DNA of 64,000 nucleotides from Site-B1 sp963722665. GTDB taxonomy: Bacteria > Bacteroidota > Bacteroidia > Flavobacteriales > Flavobacteriaceae. The notes beneath the pieces were generated by a model. That model searched no databases. It saw only the letters and a list, made by a program, of their open reading frames with translations, and was not told the DNA's origin. A program made the position numbers and the translations under genes. The stretch lies in the NCBI GenBank assembly GCA_963722665.1, contig CAVRNW010000037.1, positions 53,976 to 117,975 of the forward strand. The letters are read 5' to 3'. Below, piece by piece: positions 56,737 through 64,000 of the stretch (position 1 is the stretch's first letter; the number at the start of each line of letters is the position of its first letter).

Positions 56737-57887
56737 ATGAAAATCACCAAAAAAGTTTACATATCACTAGGCAGCAATAAAGGCGACAAATTTAAGAATT
56801 TACAAGCGGCCATTAATGCGATCTACCATAAGATAGGAAATATTAAAATCATTTCTAAGGTATATAAATCAGTATCCTTTGGTTTTAAAGGGGATGATTT
56901 TTTAAATGTATGTGCAATAATTGAAACCAGTTTGTCAGCTGCTAATGTGTTGAAGGAACTCTTGAAAATTGAAAAAAGTTTAGGCAGAATTCGAAGTGCT
57001 AAGAAAGGTTATGAGAATAGAACCATCGATTTAGATATTCTTCTTTTTGAGGATGAGATCATCAGTACAAAGATCATTAAAAATTCCGCATCCGGGAATG
57101 CATAAAAGAAAATTTGTCTTGCAACCCTTAAATGACATTGCTTCAAAATATGTGCATCCAAAATTTAAAAAAGAAATATTCGATCTGCTTCAAGAGTGCG
57201 AGGATAATAGCATTCTTGAGCCAATAAATATTTGGTTAAAAAACCCAAATAAGAAACATCAGTTCACTAATTGTAACTATATAGCAATTGAAGGTAATAT
57301 TGGAGCTGGGAAAACTAGTCTGGCAACTCAAATTGCACATGATTTCAATGCCAAATTGATACTGGAGCGATTTGCAGATAATCCTTTTTTACCAAAATTC
57401 TATAAAGAACCTCAACGTTATGCATTTCACATTGGAAATGTCTTTTTTGGCCGACAGATATCAGCAAATAAGTGATGATCTTTCACAGCTGGATCTATTT
57501 AAGGATTTTATTGTGAGTGACTATGATGTATTTAAGTCGTTAATATTTTCGAAAATAACCTTACCCGAAGATGAGTTTAAATTGTACAGAAAATTATTTT
57601 ATTTGATGTATAAAGACATTGCAAAACCCGATATTTATGTATATTTATACCAAAATACCGAGAGGCTTAAAGAAAATATTAAGCAGCGGGGAAGAGAATA
57701 CGAGCAAAATATTGATTCTGAATATTTGGAAAAGATAAACACTGGTTATTTGGAGTTTTTAAGAAATCAAACTGATATCAAAACAATGGTAATTGATATT
57801 TCAGAAAAAGATTTTGTAAAAAATCGGGAAGATTACTTAAATATAGTAGAAGAAATGACTAATTTATTCGATAATTTGTCAAAATAA
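56737..57887 (+). pseudogene. folK: HPPK (FolK)-deoxynucleoside kinase fusion, two frameshifts
   Basis: Three overlapping frames read as one protein of about 382 residues. Part 1 (56737-57080) is 6-hydroxymethyl-7,8-dihydropterin pyrophosphokinase: VYISLGSNKGDKFKNLQAAI, then RTIDLDILLF. Part 2 continues with KIPHPGMHKRKFVLQPLNDI and the kinase P-loop IAIEGNIGAGKTSLATQ. Part 3 (from about 57432) gives TLEMSFLADRYQQISDD to the stop at 57887. Each junction is fixed by removing one base: an A in aaaaa near 57082, a C near 57432. FolK acts in folate synthesis, the kinase in deoxynucleoside salvage; the fusion is characteristic of flavobacteria. The ATG at 56737 is preferred to a TTG at 56725. Confidence 0.85.
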
Positions 57888-57906
57888 CAAGAAAGATTTG
57901 TAATTA

Positions 57907-57938
57907 TTTGCTTCTTACAACTTAGTATTGTTATTTTG
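57907..57938 (+). promoter_or_regulatory. Predicted promoter of the OmpA-family gene
   Basis: TTTG (57907-57910), 20 nt, TTATTTTG (57931-57938), a close match to the Bacteroidota consensus. The ATG follows at 57962, about 23 nt on. Confidence 0.5.
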
Positions 57939-57961
57939 GCGTTAAAATAGTACGATATTTG

Positions 57962-59455
57962 ATGAAAAACAAAGGATTTATTTTAGCCATTGTTGCCTTA
58001 ATGCTATTAGGTACTCAATCTTTTTCTCAAATTGCTACAAAAAAAGGAAGACCTCAAATAACCGCACTCTCTAAGGTTGATGTAAATAATTACAACCGAT
58101 GGTATGCCGGAATGGGTGTTCAACATATTTTTGTGCATGCTGATCTACGAAATTTTGGTGTAAATGACAAAAAAGGGAAACTTAGCTATGGTGCTTATGC
58201 ATATGGAGGCTATATGTTCAACTCTATAATTGGTTTAGAAGCTAAGGTGCATTTTAACGATCTCTATGGTGAGCCTCAACAATGGTCAGATACTTATAGT
58301 GTTAAATATACACCTCTTCCATTACATGAAGTTTATTTTGAAGGAGAATCCATTGGTATTAGGTTATTGGGAGTTTTTAATTTAAGCAATATAGCCCCTA
58401 GTGGTAAACGATACCAGAGAAAATGGAATTTTGCATTTTATGCCGGACTTGGTTATCATCAATATACTTCAAAATTGTATTCCCTGGAGACAGACGAATT
58501 GTTATCCGGGCCTAATTTCCAGGAAAATGAATTACGAGGAGACTGGGCGAGTTCCTGGTATTTACCTGTGGAATTTGGAATTAGTTATAGATTCAACAGA
58601 AGAATTGATATAGAATTTAGACCTTCCTTGAATATTAATCACGAAGATGATTTTGATGCAGCCATTTCTTCAAAACAACAATATGAATTATTCTTTACTA
58701 CCAGTTTAGGTGTTGTATATAAATTTGGAGATAAAAGAAAACACTTGAAATGGACAAATCCTTATGATGAAGCATTGATTGAATTGAGCGAAGGAGGTGA
58801 AGAATTTGAAATCAAGGATATAGATGGTGATGGTGTAATTGATGAATTGGATAAAGATAATTATACACCAAAAGGTGTTAAAGTTTATGGTGATGGAACC
58901 TCTATAGATTCAGATGATGATCAAACGCCGGATTACAAAGATAAATGTCCGTTCAAGAAAGGTAAGCCATATCTTGAAGGCTGTCCTCCAACTAAGGATA
59001 CAGATGGTGACGGTGTATTTGATGATGTTGATGATTGCCCTACGATTCCTGGACCAAAATCAAATAGTGGTTGTCCAACGATTCCGGAATCTGTATTGAA
59101 GGAACTTAATTATATAGCTAAGAGCATTTATTTTGAAACTGCATTAGCTAAAATTAAAACTCAATCGTTTGGTGATCTAACAAGAATTGCTGAAATATTA
59201 CAACAATTCCCTAATGTACGTTTCTACATTGATGGTCACACTGATAATGTAGGTAATGATACGTACAACCTGGCATTATCAAGACGTCGTGCGGCAGCTG
59301 TTGTAACATTCTTAGAGACTAAAGGAGTTGATGGACGCCAGTTAGAATCGAGAGGATTTGGAGAATCAAGGCCAATAGAATCTAATAGTTCACCAGGTGG
59401 ACGACAATTAAACAGACGTGTGGAAATCAACTTGATAGAACCTGACAGGAATTAA
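57962..59455 (+). CDS. OmpA family outer-membrane protein with thrombospondin type 3 repeats
   Basis: A 497-residue protein: signal peptide ending SFSQ, an N-terminal beta-barrel (about 25-265), calcium-binding type 3 thrombospondin repeats (DIDGDGVIDELDKDN, then DTDGDGVFDDVDDCP) and a C-terminal OmpA peptidoglycan-binding domain (IDGHTDNVGNDTYNLALS). It links the outer membrane to peptidoglycan. The frame starts with TTG-ATG; I use the ATG at 57962. Confidence 0.95.
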   Translation: MKNKGFILAIVALMLLGTQSFSQIATKKGRPQITALSKVDVNNYNRWYAGMGVQHIFVHADLRNFGVNDKKGKLSYGAYAYGGYMFNSIIGLEAKVHFNDLYGEPQQWSDTYSVKYTPLPLHEVYFEGESIGIRLLGVFNLSNIAPSGKRYQRKWNFAFYAGLGYHQYTSKLYSLETDELLSGPNFQENELRGDWASSWYLPVEFGISYRFNRRIDIEFRPSLNINHEDDFDAAISSKQQYELFFTTSLGVVYKFGDKRKHLKWTNPYDEALIELSEGGEEFEIKDIDGDGVIDELDKDNYTPKGVKVYGDGTSIDSDDDQTPDYKDKCPFKKGKPYLEGCPPTKDTDGDGVFDDVDDCPTIPGPKSNSGCPTIPESVLKELNYIAKSIYFETALAKIKTQSFGDLTRIAEILQQFPNVRFYIDGHTDNVGNDTYNLALSRRRAAAVVTFLETKGVDGRQLESRGFGESRPIESNSSPGGRQLNRRVEINLIEPDRN

Positions 59456-59473
59456 AAGTTAGATTCATATTAT

Positions 59474-59505
59474 AAAAAAGGGAGCAATTATTTTGCTCCC
59501 TTTTT
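59474..59505 (+). terminator. Bidirectional terminator between ompA and the methyltransferase gene
   Basis: Perfect 13-bp inverted repeat, 59474-59486 with 59493-59505 (gggagca core), with A and T tracts on both sides. It serves the convergent OmpA and TrmH-type genes. Confidence 0.93.
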
Positions 59506-60036
59506 CTATGAATTGAATTTGGAAAACAAATCCCAAATTACTACTCCTGTACTTACAGAAATATTTAATGAATGTTTGGTTCCGAATTGTGGAATTTCAA
59601 GAACCACATCACTGGCATCAACTACTTGCTGTGAAACACCCTTAACCTCATTTCCAAACACCAATGCATAGGTTTTATTTTTATCAGGATCAAAATCATT
59701 AAGCATGGTTGTGTTTTCAGCCTGTTCTATGCTTATTATTACAATGTCCTCTTTTTTTAACTTGTTAATAATATCCAAAGTGTTTTTGGCATATTCCCAT
59801 TCCATAGATTCCGTACTTCCAAGGGCTGTTTTATGAATATCCTTATGAGGAGGAACTGCTGTAATACCACAGAGATAGATTTTCTTTACTAAAAATGCAT
59901 CACTAGTCCTGAAAACACTTCCAATATTGTTCAGGCTTCTTATATTATCTAAGATAATTATAAGAGGTGTTTTAGGAGCTTTTTTAAATTCTTCAATGTT
60001 TAATCTGTTTAACTCGCTATTTTTTAATTTCCGCAT
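59506..60036 (-). CDS. TrmH/SpoU family RNA 2'-O-methyltransferase
   Basis: A 176-residue SPOUT-fold methyltransferase. Motif 1 is LIIILDNIRSLNNIGSVFRT, motif 2 FGNEVKGVS and motif 3 LEIPQFGTKHSLNISVSTGV, which form the S-adenosylmethionine knot. It methylates ribose in tRNA or rRNA; the exact target is not visible. It is divergent from mutS over a 117-bp gap. Confidence 0.94.
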   Translation of the reverse strand: MRKLKNSELNRLNIEEFKKAPKTPLIIILDNIRSLNNIGSVFRTSDAFLVKKIYLCGITAVPPHKDIHKTALGSTESMEWEYAKNTLDIINKLKKEDIVIISIEQAENTTMLNDFDPDKNKTYALVFGNEVKGVSQQVVDASDVVLEIPQFGTKHSLNISVSTGVVIWDLFSKFNS

Positions 60037-60153
60037 AAATTGTGAATAAATGTAAATAACTTAAAGACTAACAATTTCTAAAAAAATTAAATATTAGTTA
60101 CATTAGCTATCCTTTCATAATTGCAAAAATAATACTAATAAACTACATAAGGC

Positions 60154-62763
60154 TTGGCTAAAAAGACTAAAAAGATAACACCTTTAATGCATCAGTACAA
60201 TGCTATAAAAGCAAAGTATCCTGATGCCTTGTTATTGTTTAGGGTAGGTGATTTCTATGAAACCTTTGGTAAAGATGCTATAAAGGCGGCTAAAATACTG
60301 GATATTATCTTGACTAAAAGAGGAGCTGGAAGCCAGAGCGAAACGGAACTAGCTGGCTTTCCGCATCATTCAATTAATACCTATCTTCCTAAATTAGTAA
60401 AAGCCGGTGAACGTGTAGCTATTTGTGACCAGCTTGAAGATCCAAAACTAACAAAAACCATTGTAAAAAGAGGGGTCACTGAATTGGTAACTCCCGGAGT
60501 GGCATTGAATGACGAGGTACTTAATTCTAAAAGCAACAATTTCCTGGCTTCGGTTTATTTTGGCAAGTATATTGGAGTTTCTTTCCTGGATGTATCCACA
60601 GGAGAGTTTTTAACATCACAAGGAAATGAGGAATACATAGATAAGTTATTACAAAACTTTAAACCCAGTGAAGTCTTGATTTCAAAGCAAAACAGAAAAG
60701 AATTCACTACTAGTTTTGGCAATGATTTCCATACATTTTTTTTGGAAGATTGGGTATTTCAAGACGATTATGCGAATGAAATATTACTTAAACACTTCAA
60801 TACAAAAACCCTGAAAGGTTTTGGCGTACAAGATCTGTTTGAGGGAATCGTGGCTTCAGGATCCATTCTACATTATCTGGGAGAAACCCAGCATCATAAA
60901 CTTTCTCATATTACATCAATTAACAGAATAGAAGAGGATGAATATGTCTGGATGGATAAGTTTACAATAAGAAATTTAGAACTTTACAATTCTTCAAATA
61001 GCAGTGCTGTTACACTCCTGGATATAATCGATAAAACCAGTTCTCCAATGGGAGGACGCTTATTAAAGAGGTGGTTGGCATTACCACTTAAAAATGTTGA
61101 TAAAATTAAGAACAGACATGAGGTTGTTAAATTTTTGTTGGAAAATGGTACGATACTAAAAAAGATACAAAACCAAATAAAACATATTGGCGATATAGAA
61201 CGCCTAATATCTAAGGTAGCAACTGGAAAAATCAATCCTCGAGAGGTTATCCACCTTAAAAATTCGCTGGAGTCAATTGTACCTATAAAGTCCTTGGCTG
61301 TGAATTCTAAAAATGAATCTTTACAGATCATTGGAGATAGTTTACAAGGATGTTCCATTTTAAGAGAGAAAATAAAAGAAACCCTGTATGAAGATGCTCC
61401 CGTTAACATTTTAAAAGGAAAGACTATTTCATCCGATTTTTCATCTGAGTTAAAAGAGTTACGTGAATTGGCTTTTTCAGGGAAAGATTACTTAGATAAA
61501 ATGTTAAAAAGGGAATCCGAGAGAACAGGAATTCCCTCTTTAAAAATAGCTTCTAATAATGTTTTTGGGTACTATATTGAAGTCAGAAACACGCATAAAG
61601 ATAAGGTGCCGGAAGAATGGATTCGCAAGCAAACATTAGTTAATGCAGAAAGATATATAACAGAGGAATTAAAAGAATACGAGTCTAAAATCCTTGGTGC
61701 GGAAGAACGCATTTTAGCCATAGAACAACAATTGTTTTCTGAATTGATAAACTGGATGCATTCTTTCATAAAACCTGTACAGCTTAATGCCAGTTTAATA
61801 GGTCAGTTAGATTGTTTGTGCGGTTTTGCTCAATTGGCAAAAGAAAACAACTATGTATATCCTGATATCGATGATACTTATGAACTGGATATAAAAGAAG
61901 GTCGTCATCCGGTAATAGAAAAGCAATTACCATTAGGTGAATCTTATATCCCAAATGATCTTTTTCTGGATAGGGAATCACAACAGATCATCATGATCAC
62001 AGGTCCAAATATGTCTGGTAAATCGGCTATATTAAGGCAAACAGCATTAATTGTATTACTGGCTCAAATAGGAAGTTTTATTCCGGCAAAAAAAGCCCGA
62101 ATTGGTTTGGTGGACAAAATATTTACGAGAGTAGGAGCCAGCGATAATATTTCAATGGGAGAGTCTACTTTCATGGTGGAAATGAACGAAACAGCTTCAA
62201 TATTAAATAATATATCTGATAGAAGTTTAGTGTTATTGGATGAAATTGGTCGCGGGACCAGTACTTATGATGGTATCTCAATAGCCTGGGCAATCAGTGA
62301 ATATTTGCATGAACACCCTTCGAGGGCAAAAACGCTTTTCGCAACACATTATCATGAATTAAATGAAATGACCGAAACGTTTGACAGGATCAAAAATTAT
62401 AATGTTTCAGTAAAGGAGTTAAAAGATACTGTGCTGTTTATGCGCAAACTTGTTCAAGGAGGAAGTGAGCACAGTTTTGGGATACACGTGGCAAAAATGG
62501 CTGGAATGCCTCAACAAGTAATTCAAAGAGCTAATAAGATTCTTAAAAAGCTCGAAAAATCTCATTCAAGTGAAGAATTGACAGATAAAGTTAAGTCCTT
62601 AAAAGATGATATGCAACTGAGTTTCTTTAATCTGGATGATCCGCTTTTAGAAGAGATCAAAGAAGAAATATTGAATATTGATATTGATGTTTTAACACCT
62701 GTAGAAGCCTTAATGAAACTCAACGGAATTAAGCGAATGTTGCTCAAAAAGAAAAGGGCTTAA
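60154..62763 (+). CDS. mutS: DNA mismatch repair protein MutS
   Basis: An 869-residue mismatch sensor. The mismatch-wedge motif F34-Y-E36 (RVGDFYETFG), the core domain (SSPMGGRLLKRWL), the Walker A GPNMSGKS (617-624), Walker B LVLLDEIGRGTS and the helix-turn-helix GIHVAKMAGMPQQVI are all present. The start is TTG at 60154 (AKKTKKITPLMHQYN); the frame upstream has a stop and the next ATG would remove the conserved N-terminus. tRNA-Gly follows about 90 nt downstream. Confidence 0.97.
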   Translation: MAKKTKKITPLMHQYNAIKAKYPDALLLFRVGDFYETFGKDAIKAAKILDIILTKRGAGSQSETELAGFPHHSINTYLPKLVKAGERVAICDQLEDPKLTKTIVKRGVTELVTPGVALNDEVLNSKSNNFLASVYFGKYIGVSFLDVSTGEFLTSQGNEEYIDKLLQNFKPSEVLISKQNRKEFTTSFGNDFHTFFLEDWVFQDDYANEILLKHFNTKTLKGFGVQDLFEGIVASGSILHYLGETQHHKLSHITSINRIEEDEYVWMDKFTIRNLELYNSSNSSAVTLLDIIDKTSSPMGGRLLKRWLALPLKNVDKIKNRHEVVKFLLENGTILKKIQNQIKHIGDIERLISKVATGKINPREVIHLKNSLESIVPIKSLAVNSKNESLQIIGDSLQGCSILREKIKETLYEDAPVNILKGKTISSDFSSELKELRELAFSGKDYLDKMLKRESERTGIPSLKIASNNVFGYYIEVRNTHKDKVPEEWIRKQTLVNAERYITEELKEYESKILGAEERILAIEQQLFSELINWMHSFIKPVQLNASLIGQLDCLCGFAQLAKENNYVYPDIDDTYELDIKEGRHPVIEKQLPLGESYIPNDLFLDRESQQIIMITGPNMSGKSAILRQTALIVLLAQIGSFIPAKKARIGLVDKIFTRVGASDNISMGESTFMVEMNETASILNNISDRSLVLLDEIGRGTSTYDGISIAWAISEYLHEHPSRAKTLFATHYHELNEMTETFDRIKNYNVSVKELKDTVLFMRKLVQGGSEHSFGIHVAKMAGMPQQVIQRANKILKKLEKSHSSEELTDKVKSLKDDMQLSFFNLDDPLLEEIKEEILNIDIDVLTPVEALMKLNGIKRMLLKKKRA

Positions 62764-62788
62764 AATAAATTCTTTTTTATAAAAAGGC

Positions 62789-62818
62789 TTTGCTTTTACT
62801 AGAAATATTATAAATTTG
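62789..62818 (+). promoter_or_regulatory. Predicted promoter of the tRNA-Gly/tRNA-Leu unit
   Basis: TTTG (62789-62792), 18 nt, TAAATTTG (62811-62818), an exact -7 box. tRNA-Gly begins 37 nt later. Confidence 0.7.
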
Positions 62819-62854
62819 CATCCGCAATCATGGGTTGTACGTTCATTAAAATCT

Positions 62855-62926
62855 GCGAAAGTAGCTCAGGGGTAGAGCATCACCTTGCCAAGGTGAGGGT
62901 CGCGGGTTCAAATCCCGTCTTTCGCT
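62855..62926 (+). tRNA. tRNA-Gly (GCC anticodon)
   Basis: A complete 72-nt cloverleaf without encoded CCA. Acceptor gcgaaag pairs with ctttcgc, D-arm gctc..gagc, anticodon stem tcacc/ggtga with loop holding GCC, and the T-loop ttcaaat. Confidence 0.95.
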
Positions 62927-62972
62927 CTATACTTTAAATATACCAAGCGATGTGCTGAGCATGTCGAAGCAT

Positions 62973-63056
62973 GCTGAAGTGGTGGAATTGGTAGACACGT
63001 TGGACTTAAAATCCAATGCTCTTTGGAGCGTGCGGGTTCAAGTCCCGCCTTCAGTA
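62973..63056 (+). tRNA. tRNA-Leu (UAA anticodon)
   Basis: An 84-nt class II tRNA with a long variable arm. Acceptor gctgaag pairs with cttcagt (first pair G.U). The anticodon stem ttgga/tccaa encloses cttaaaa, anticodon TAA. The variable arm is tgctctttggagcg. CCA is not encoded. It lies 46 nt after tRNA-Gly in the same transcript. Confidence 0.95.
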
Positions 63057-63064
63057 CAGATGAG

Positions 63065-63097
63065 AAAAAACCAAGACGAAAGTCTTGGTTTTTTTGT
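63065..63097 (+). terminator. Terminator after tRNA-Leu
   Basis: Stem aaaaaaccaagac (63065-63077) and gtcttggtttttt (63082-63094), loop gaaa, then T-rich sequence. Confidence 0.93.
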
Positions 63098-63141
63098 TTT
63101 AAGGCATGCCAAAAGCTCGCTTTTGTAACATGCAATAAAAC

Positions 63142-63172
63142 AAAAAACTAAGCGCATAGCGCTAGTTTTTTC
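63142..63172 (+). terminator. Second hairpin downstream of tRNA-Leu
   Basis: Stem aaaaaacta-(a)-gcgc (63142-63155) with gcgc-tagtttttt (63159-63171), one bulged A and a 3-nt loop, ending in T6. It looks like a terminator of a lost gene. Confidence 0.6.
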
Positions 63173-63209
63173 TCTCAACATGTTGAAGAAGGGACTCGCC
63201 AAAGGCAAT

Positions 63210-63225
63210 TCTCGCCTTCAGTACA
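63210..63225 (+). repeat. Repeat of the tRNA-Leu 3' end
   Basis: tctcgccttcagtaca repeats the last bases of tRNA-Leu plus flank (63043-63058) at 15 of 16 positions. No cloverleaf precedes it. It may be a decayed tandem tRNA-Leu copy or an attachment-site-like repeat. A hairpin follows at 63229. Confidence 0.6.
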
Positions 63226-63228
63226 TCA

Positions 63229-63276
63229 GAAAACCGTAATAACTTCATTATTGAAGTGTTACGGTTTCATTGTTTT
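63229..63276 (+). terminator. Third hairpin downstream of tRNA-Leu
   Basis: Left arm gaaaccgtaataacttca (63229-63247, one bulge) pairs with tgaagtgttacggtttc (63252-63268), followed by attgtttt. It directly follows the repeated tRNA-Leu 3' end, mirroring the arrangement after the real tRNA. Confidence 0.65.
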
Positions 63277-63339
63277 AAAAAATATGTAAAATATTTATTT
63301 TGTGATCAGTCAACTTAAAAGCAATGTAAAAAACCGAAG

Positions 63340-63387
63340 TGATTAGTACATATTTTAATTAAATAGAATTAAAATATGTACTAATCA
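63340..63387. repeat. Perfect 21-bp inverted repeat
   Basis: The 20-bp arm at 63341-63360 (gattagtacatattttaatt) is perfectly complementary to 63367-63386, with a 6-nt loop; one further pair forms outside. It lies downstream of the minus-strand lipoprotein gene, and reading leftwards a T tract (ggtttttt) follows, so it may be that gene's terminator. Confidence 0.75.
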
Positions 63388-63435
63388 AACTACAATAATC
63401 AATTCTCTTTCAACTTCAGTATTAGAATATCCATA

Positions 63436-63849
63436 TTATTCTTTTGATCCAGTAGAAGTGCCGCTTAATGGGTTATTTGGGTCATTATTTTGCCAAGTCC
63501 CTGTATAACCACCAGTTTCTGCGTTAAATTGGCCCAATGCGCTTCCTCCATTAGAAATAGACACGTTAACTGCTCCACTCTCTGATACAGTTCCAGTCTT
63601 AGTATGCATAGTGCCGTTATCAACTAAAGCCGATCCAGTTAAAGTGCCATTCCCCGAGACATTATAAATCCACGTTCCACTGGAACCTCCAGAAAATGTT
63701 CCACTCCATGTTCCCTCATAAATAGTGGTATCTGGTGCAGTAGGAGTAGGAGTGTCATCATCTTTACTACAGGCAATTATTATAATTGATAGTACACTTG
63801 TCAATGTCAACTTAACAACCCAGATTAATAATTTTTTTGAATTTTTCAT
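63436..63849 (-). CDS. Lipoprotein, Gly/Ser/Thr-rich
   Basis: A 137-residue protein with a lipoprotein signal and lipobox IIAC, followed by a Bacteroidota-type acidic export sequence (SKDDD), a Thr/Pro linker (TPTPTAP) and a Gly/Ser/Thr-rich beta domain (EGTWSGTFSGGSSGTWIYN, later GGYTGTWQNND). The SKDDD motif right after the Cys favours surface display. No specific function recognised. Beyond 63849 no further gene is seen. Confidence 0.8.
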   Translation of the reverse strand: MKNSKKLLIWVVKLTLTSVLSIIIIACSKDDDTPTPTAPDTTIYEGTWSGTFSGGSSGTWIYNVSGNGTLTGSALVDNGTMHTKTGTVSESGAVNVSISNGGSALGQFNAETGGYTGTWQNNDPNNPLSGTSTGSKE

Positions 63850-64000
63850 AGTTACTAGTTTTAAGATTAATAAGACTTTTTATGCAGGCTGGTTACAGCC
63901 TATGGTAAACTTATTATTGGGTTAGTTAAAACCTATAAAAGCACTTTAATTACAATATGAAAATAGACTAGTAAAAGAGGAAAGTCTTGTGTTATTTATT

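Noticed and set aside
62855..63300. Integrative element at the tRNA pair
   Set aside because: Only a 16-nt repeat 150 bp away is seen; there is no integrase or cargo in the window.
1..64000. CRISPR arrays, toxin-antitoxin pairs or defence systems
   Set aside because: No regularly spaced repeats, nuclease or restriction genes were recognised on either strand.

Overview
The window is an AT-rich chromosomal segment of a gliding, flavobacterium-like member of the Bacteroidota (Flavobacteriia). Evidence: type IX secretion/gliding genes (sprA, remB, porG-like, sprF-like plus a type B sorting-domain substrate), the split respiratory operon with two cytochrome oxidase subunit III genes, the folK-deoxynucleoside kinase fusion, almost no Shine-Dalgarno sequences, and promoters of the Bacteroidota type (TTTG, about 19 nt, TAnnTTTG). 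It is mostly core genome; no prophage, CRISPR array, transposase or defence island was seen.

Layout. 1-9123: 3' part of sprA, then gcvH, a VanZ-like gene, tonB and remB. 9172-14352: heme/cytochrome oxidase operon (cyoE, two COX III, COX IV, a frameshifted conserved gene, SCO, DUF420, small CxxC membrane protein). 14486-22224: ABC/MacB-type efflux operon with two permeases, two adaptors and a TolC protein, ending in tsaB. 22221-27641 (minus): MscS channel, DUF1304, a secreted unknown, a DUF255 thioredoxin-fold lipoprotein, dodecin and a NifU-type Fe-S scaffold. 27716-32643: a roughly 1,300-residue secreted repeat protein broken by at least eight indels, followed by an intact SprF/PorP protein. 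32726-34213: gamma carbonic anhydrase and murI. 34320-41751 (minus): CBS protein, nadK, porG, uppS, bamA and two OmpH/Skp genes. 41836-47122: pdxJ, a hydrolase, a small membrane protein, tig, clpP and clpX. 47199-48982 (minus): a PD40/OmpA-family protein with a 46-residue lipoprotein. 48983-50123: no intact gene; it holds the decayed second copy of a tandem duplication of the clpX-3'-end to ompA-upstream segment. 50124-56665: GH3, DUF2797, a SPOR-like protein, a small membrane protein, an AsmA-like protein and a queuosine-precursor transporter. 56737-63849: frameshifted folK-dNK, OmpA, an rRNA/tRNA methyltransferase, mutS, tRNA-Gly, tRNA-Leu and a lipoprotein.

The main theme is envelope biogenesis: the T9SS translocon (SprA), its outer-membrane component (PorG-like) encoded with BamA, its chaperones and the lipid-carrier synthase UppS, plus substrates and partners. 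The most unusual structures are the clpX/ompA duplication relic, the TonB C-terminal-like domain at the N-terminus of RemB next to tonB, the repeated tRNA-Leu 3' end with three hairpins, and the single-base insertions in three otherwise conserved genes, which could be assembly errors. No clearly new biological system was found.
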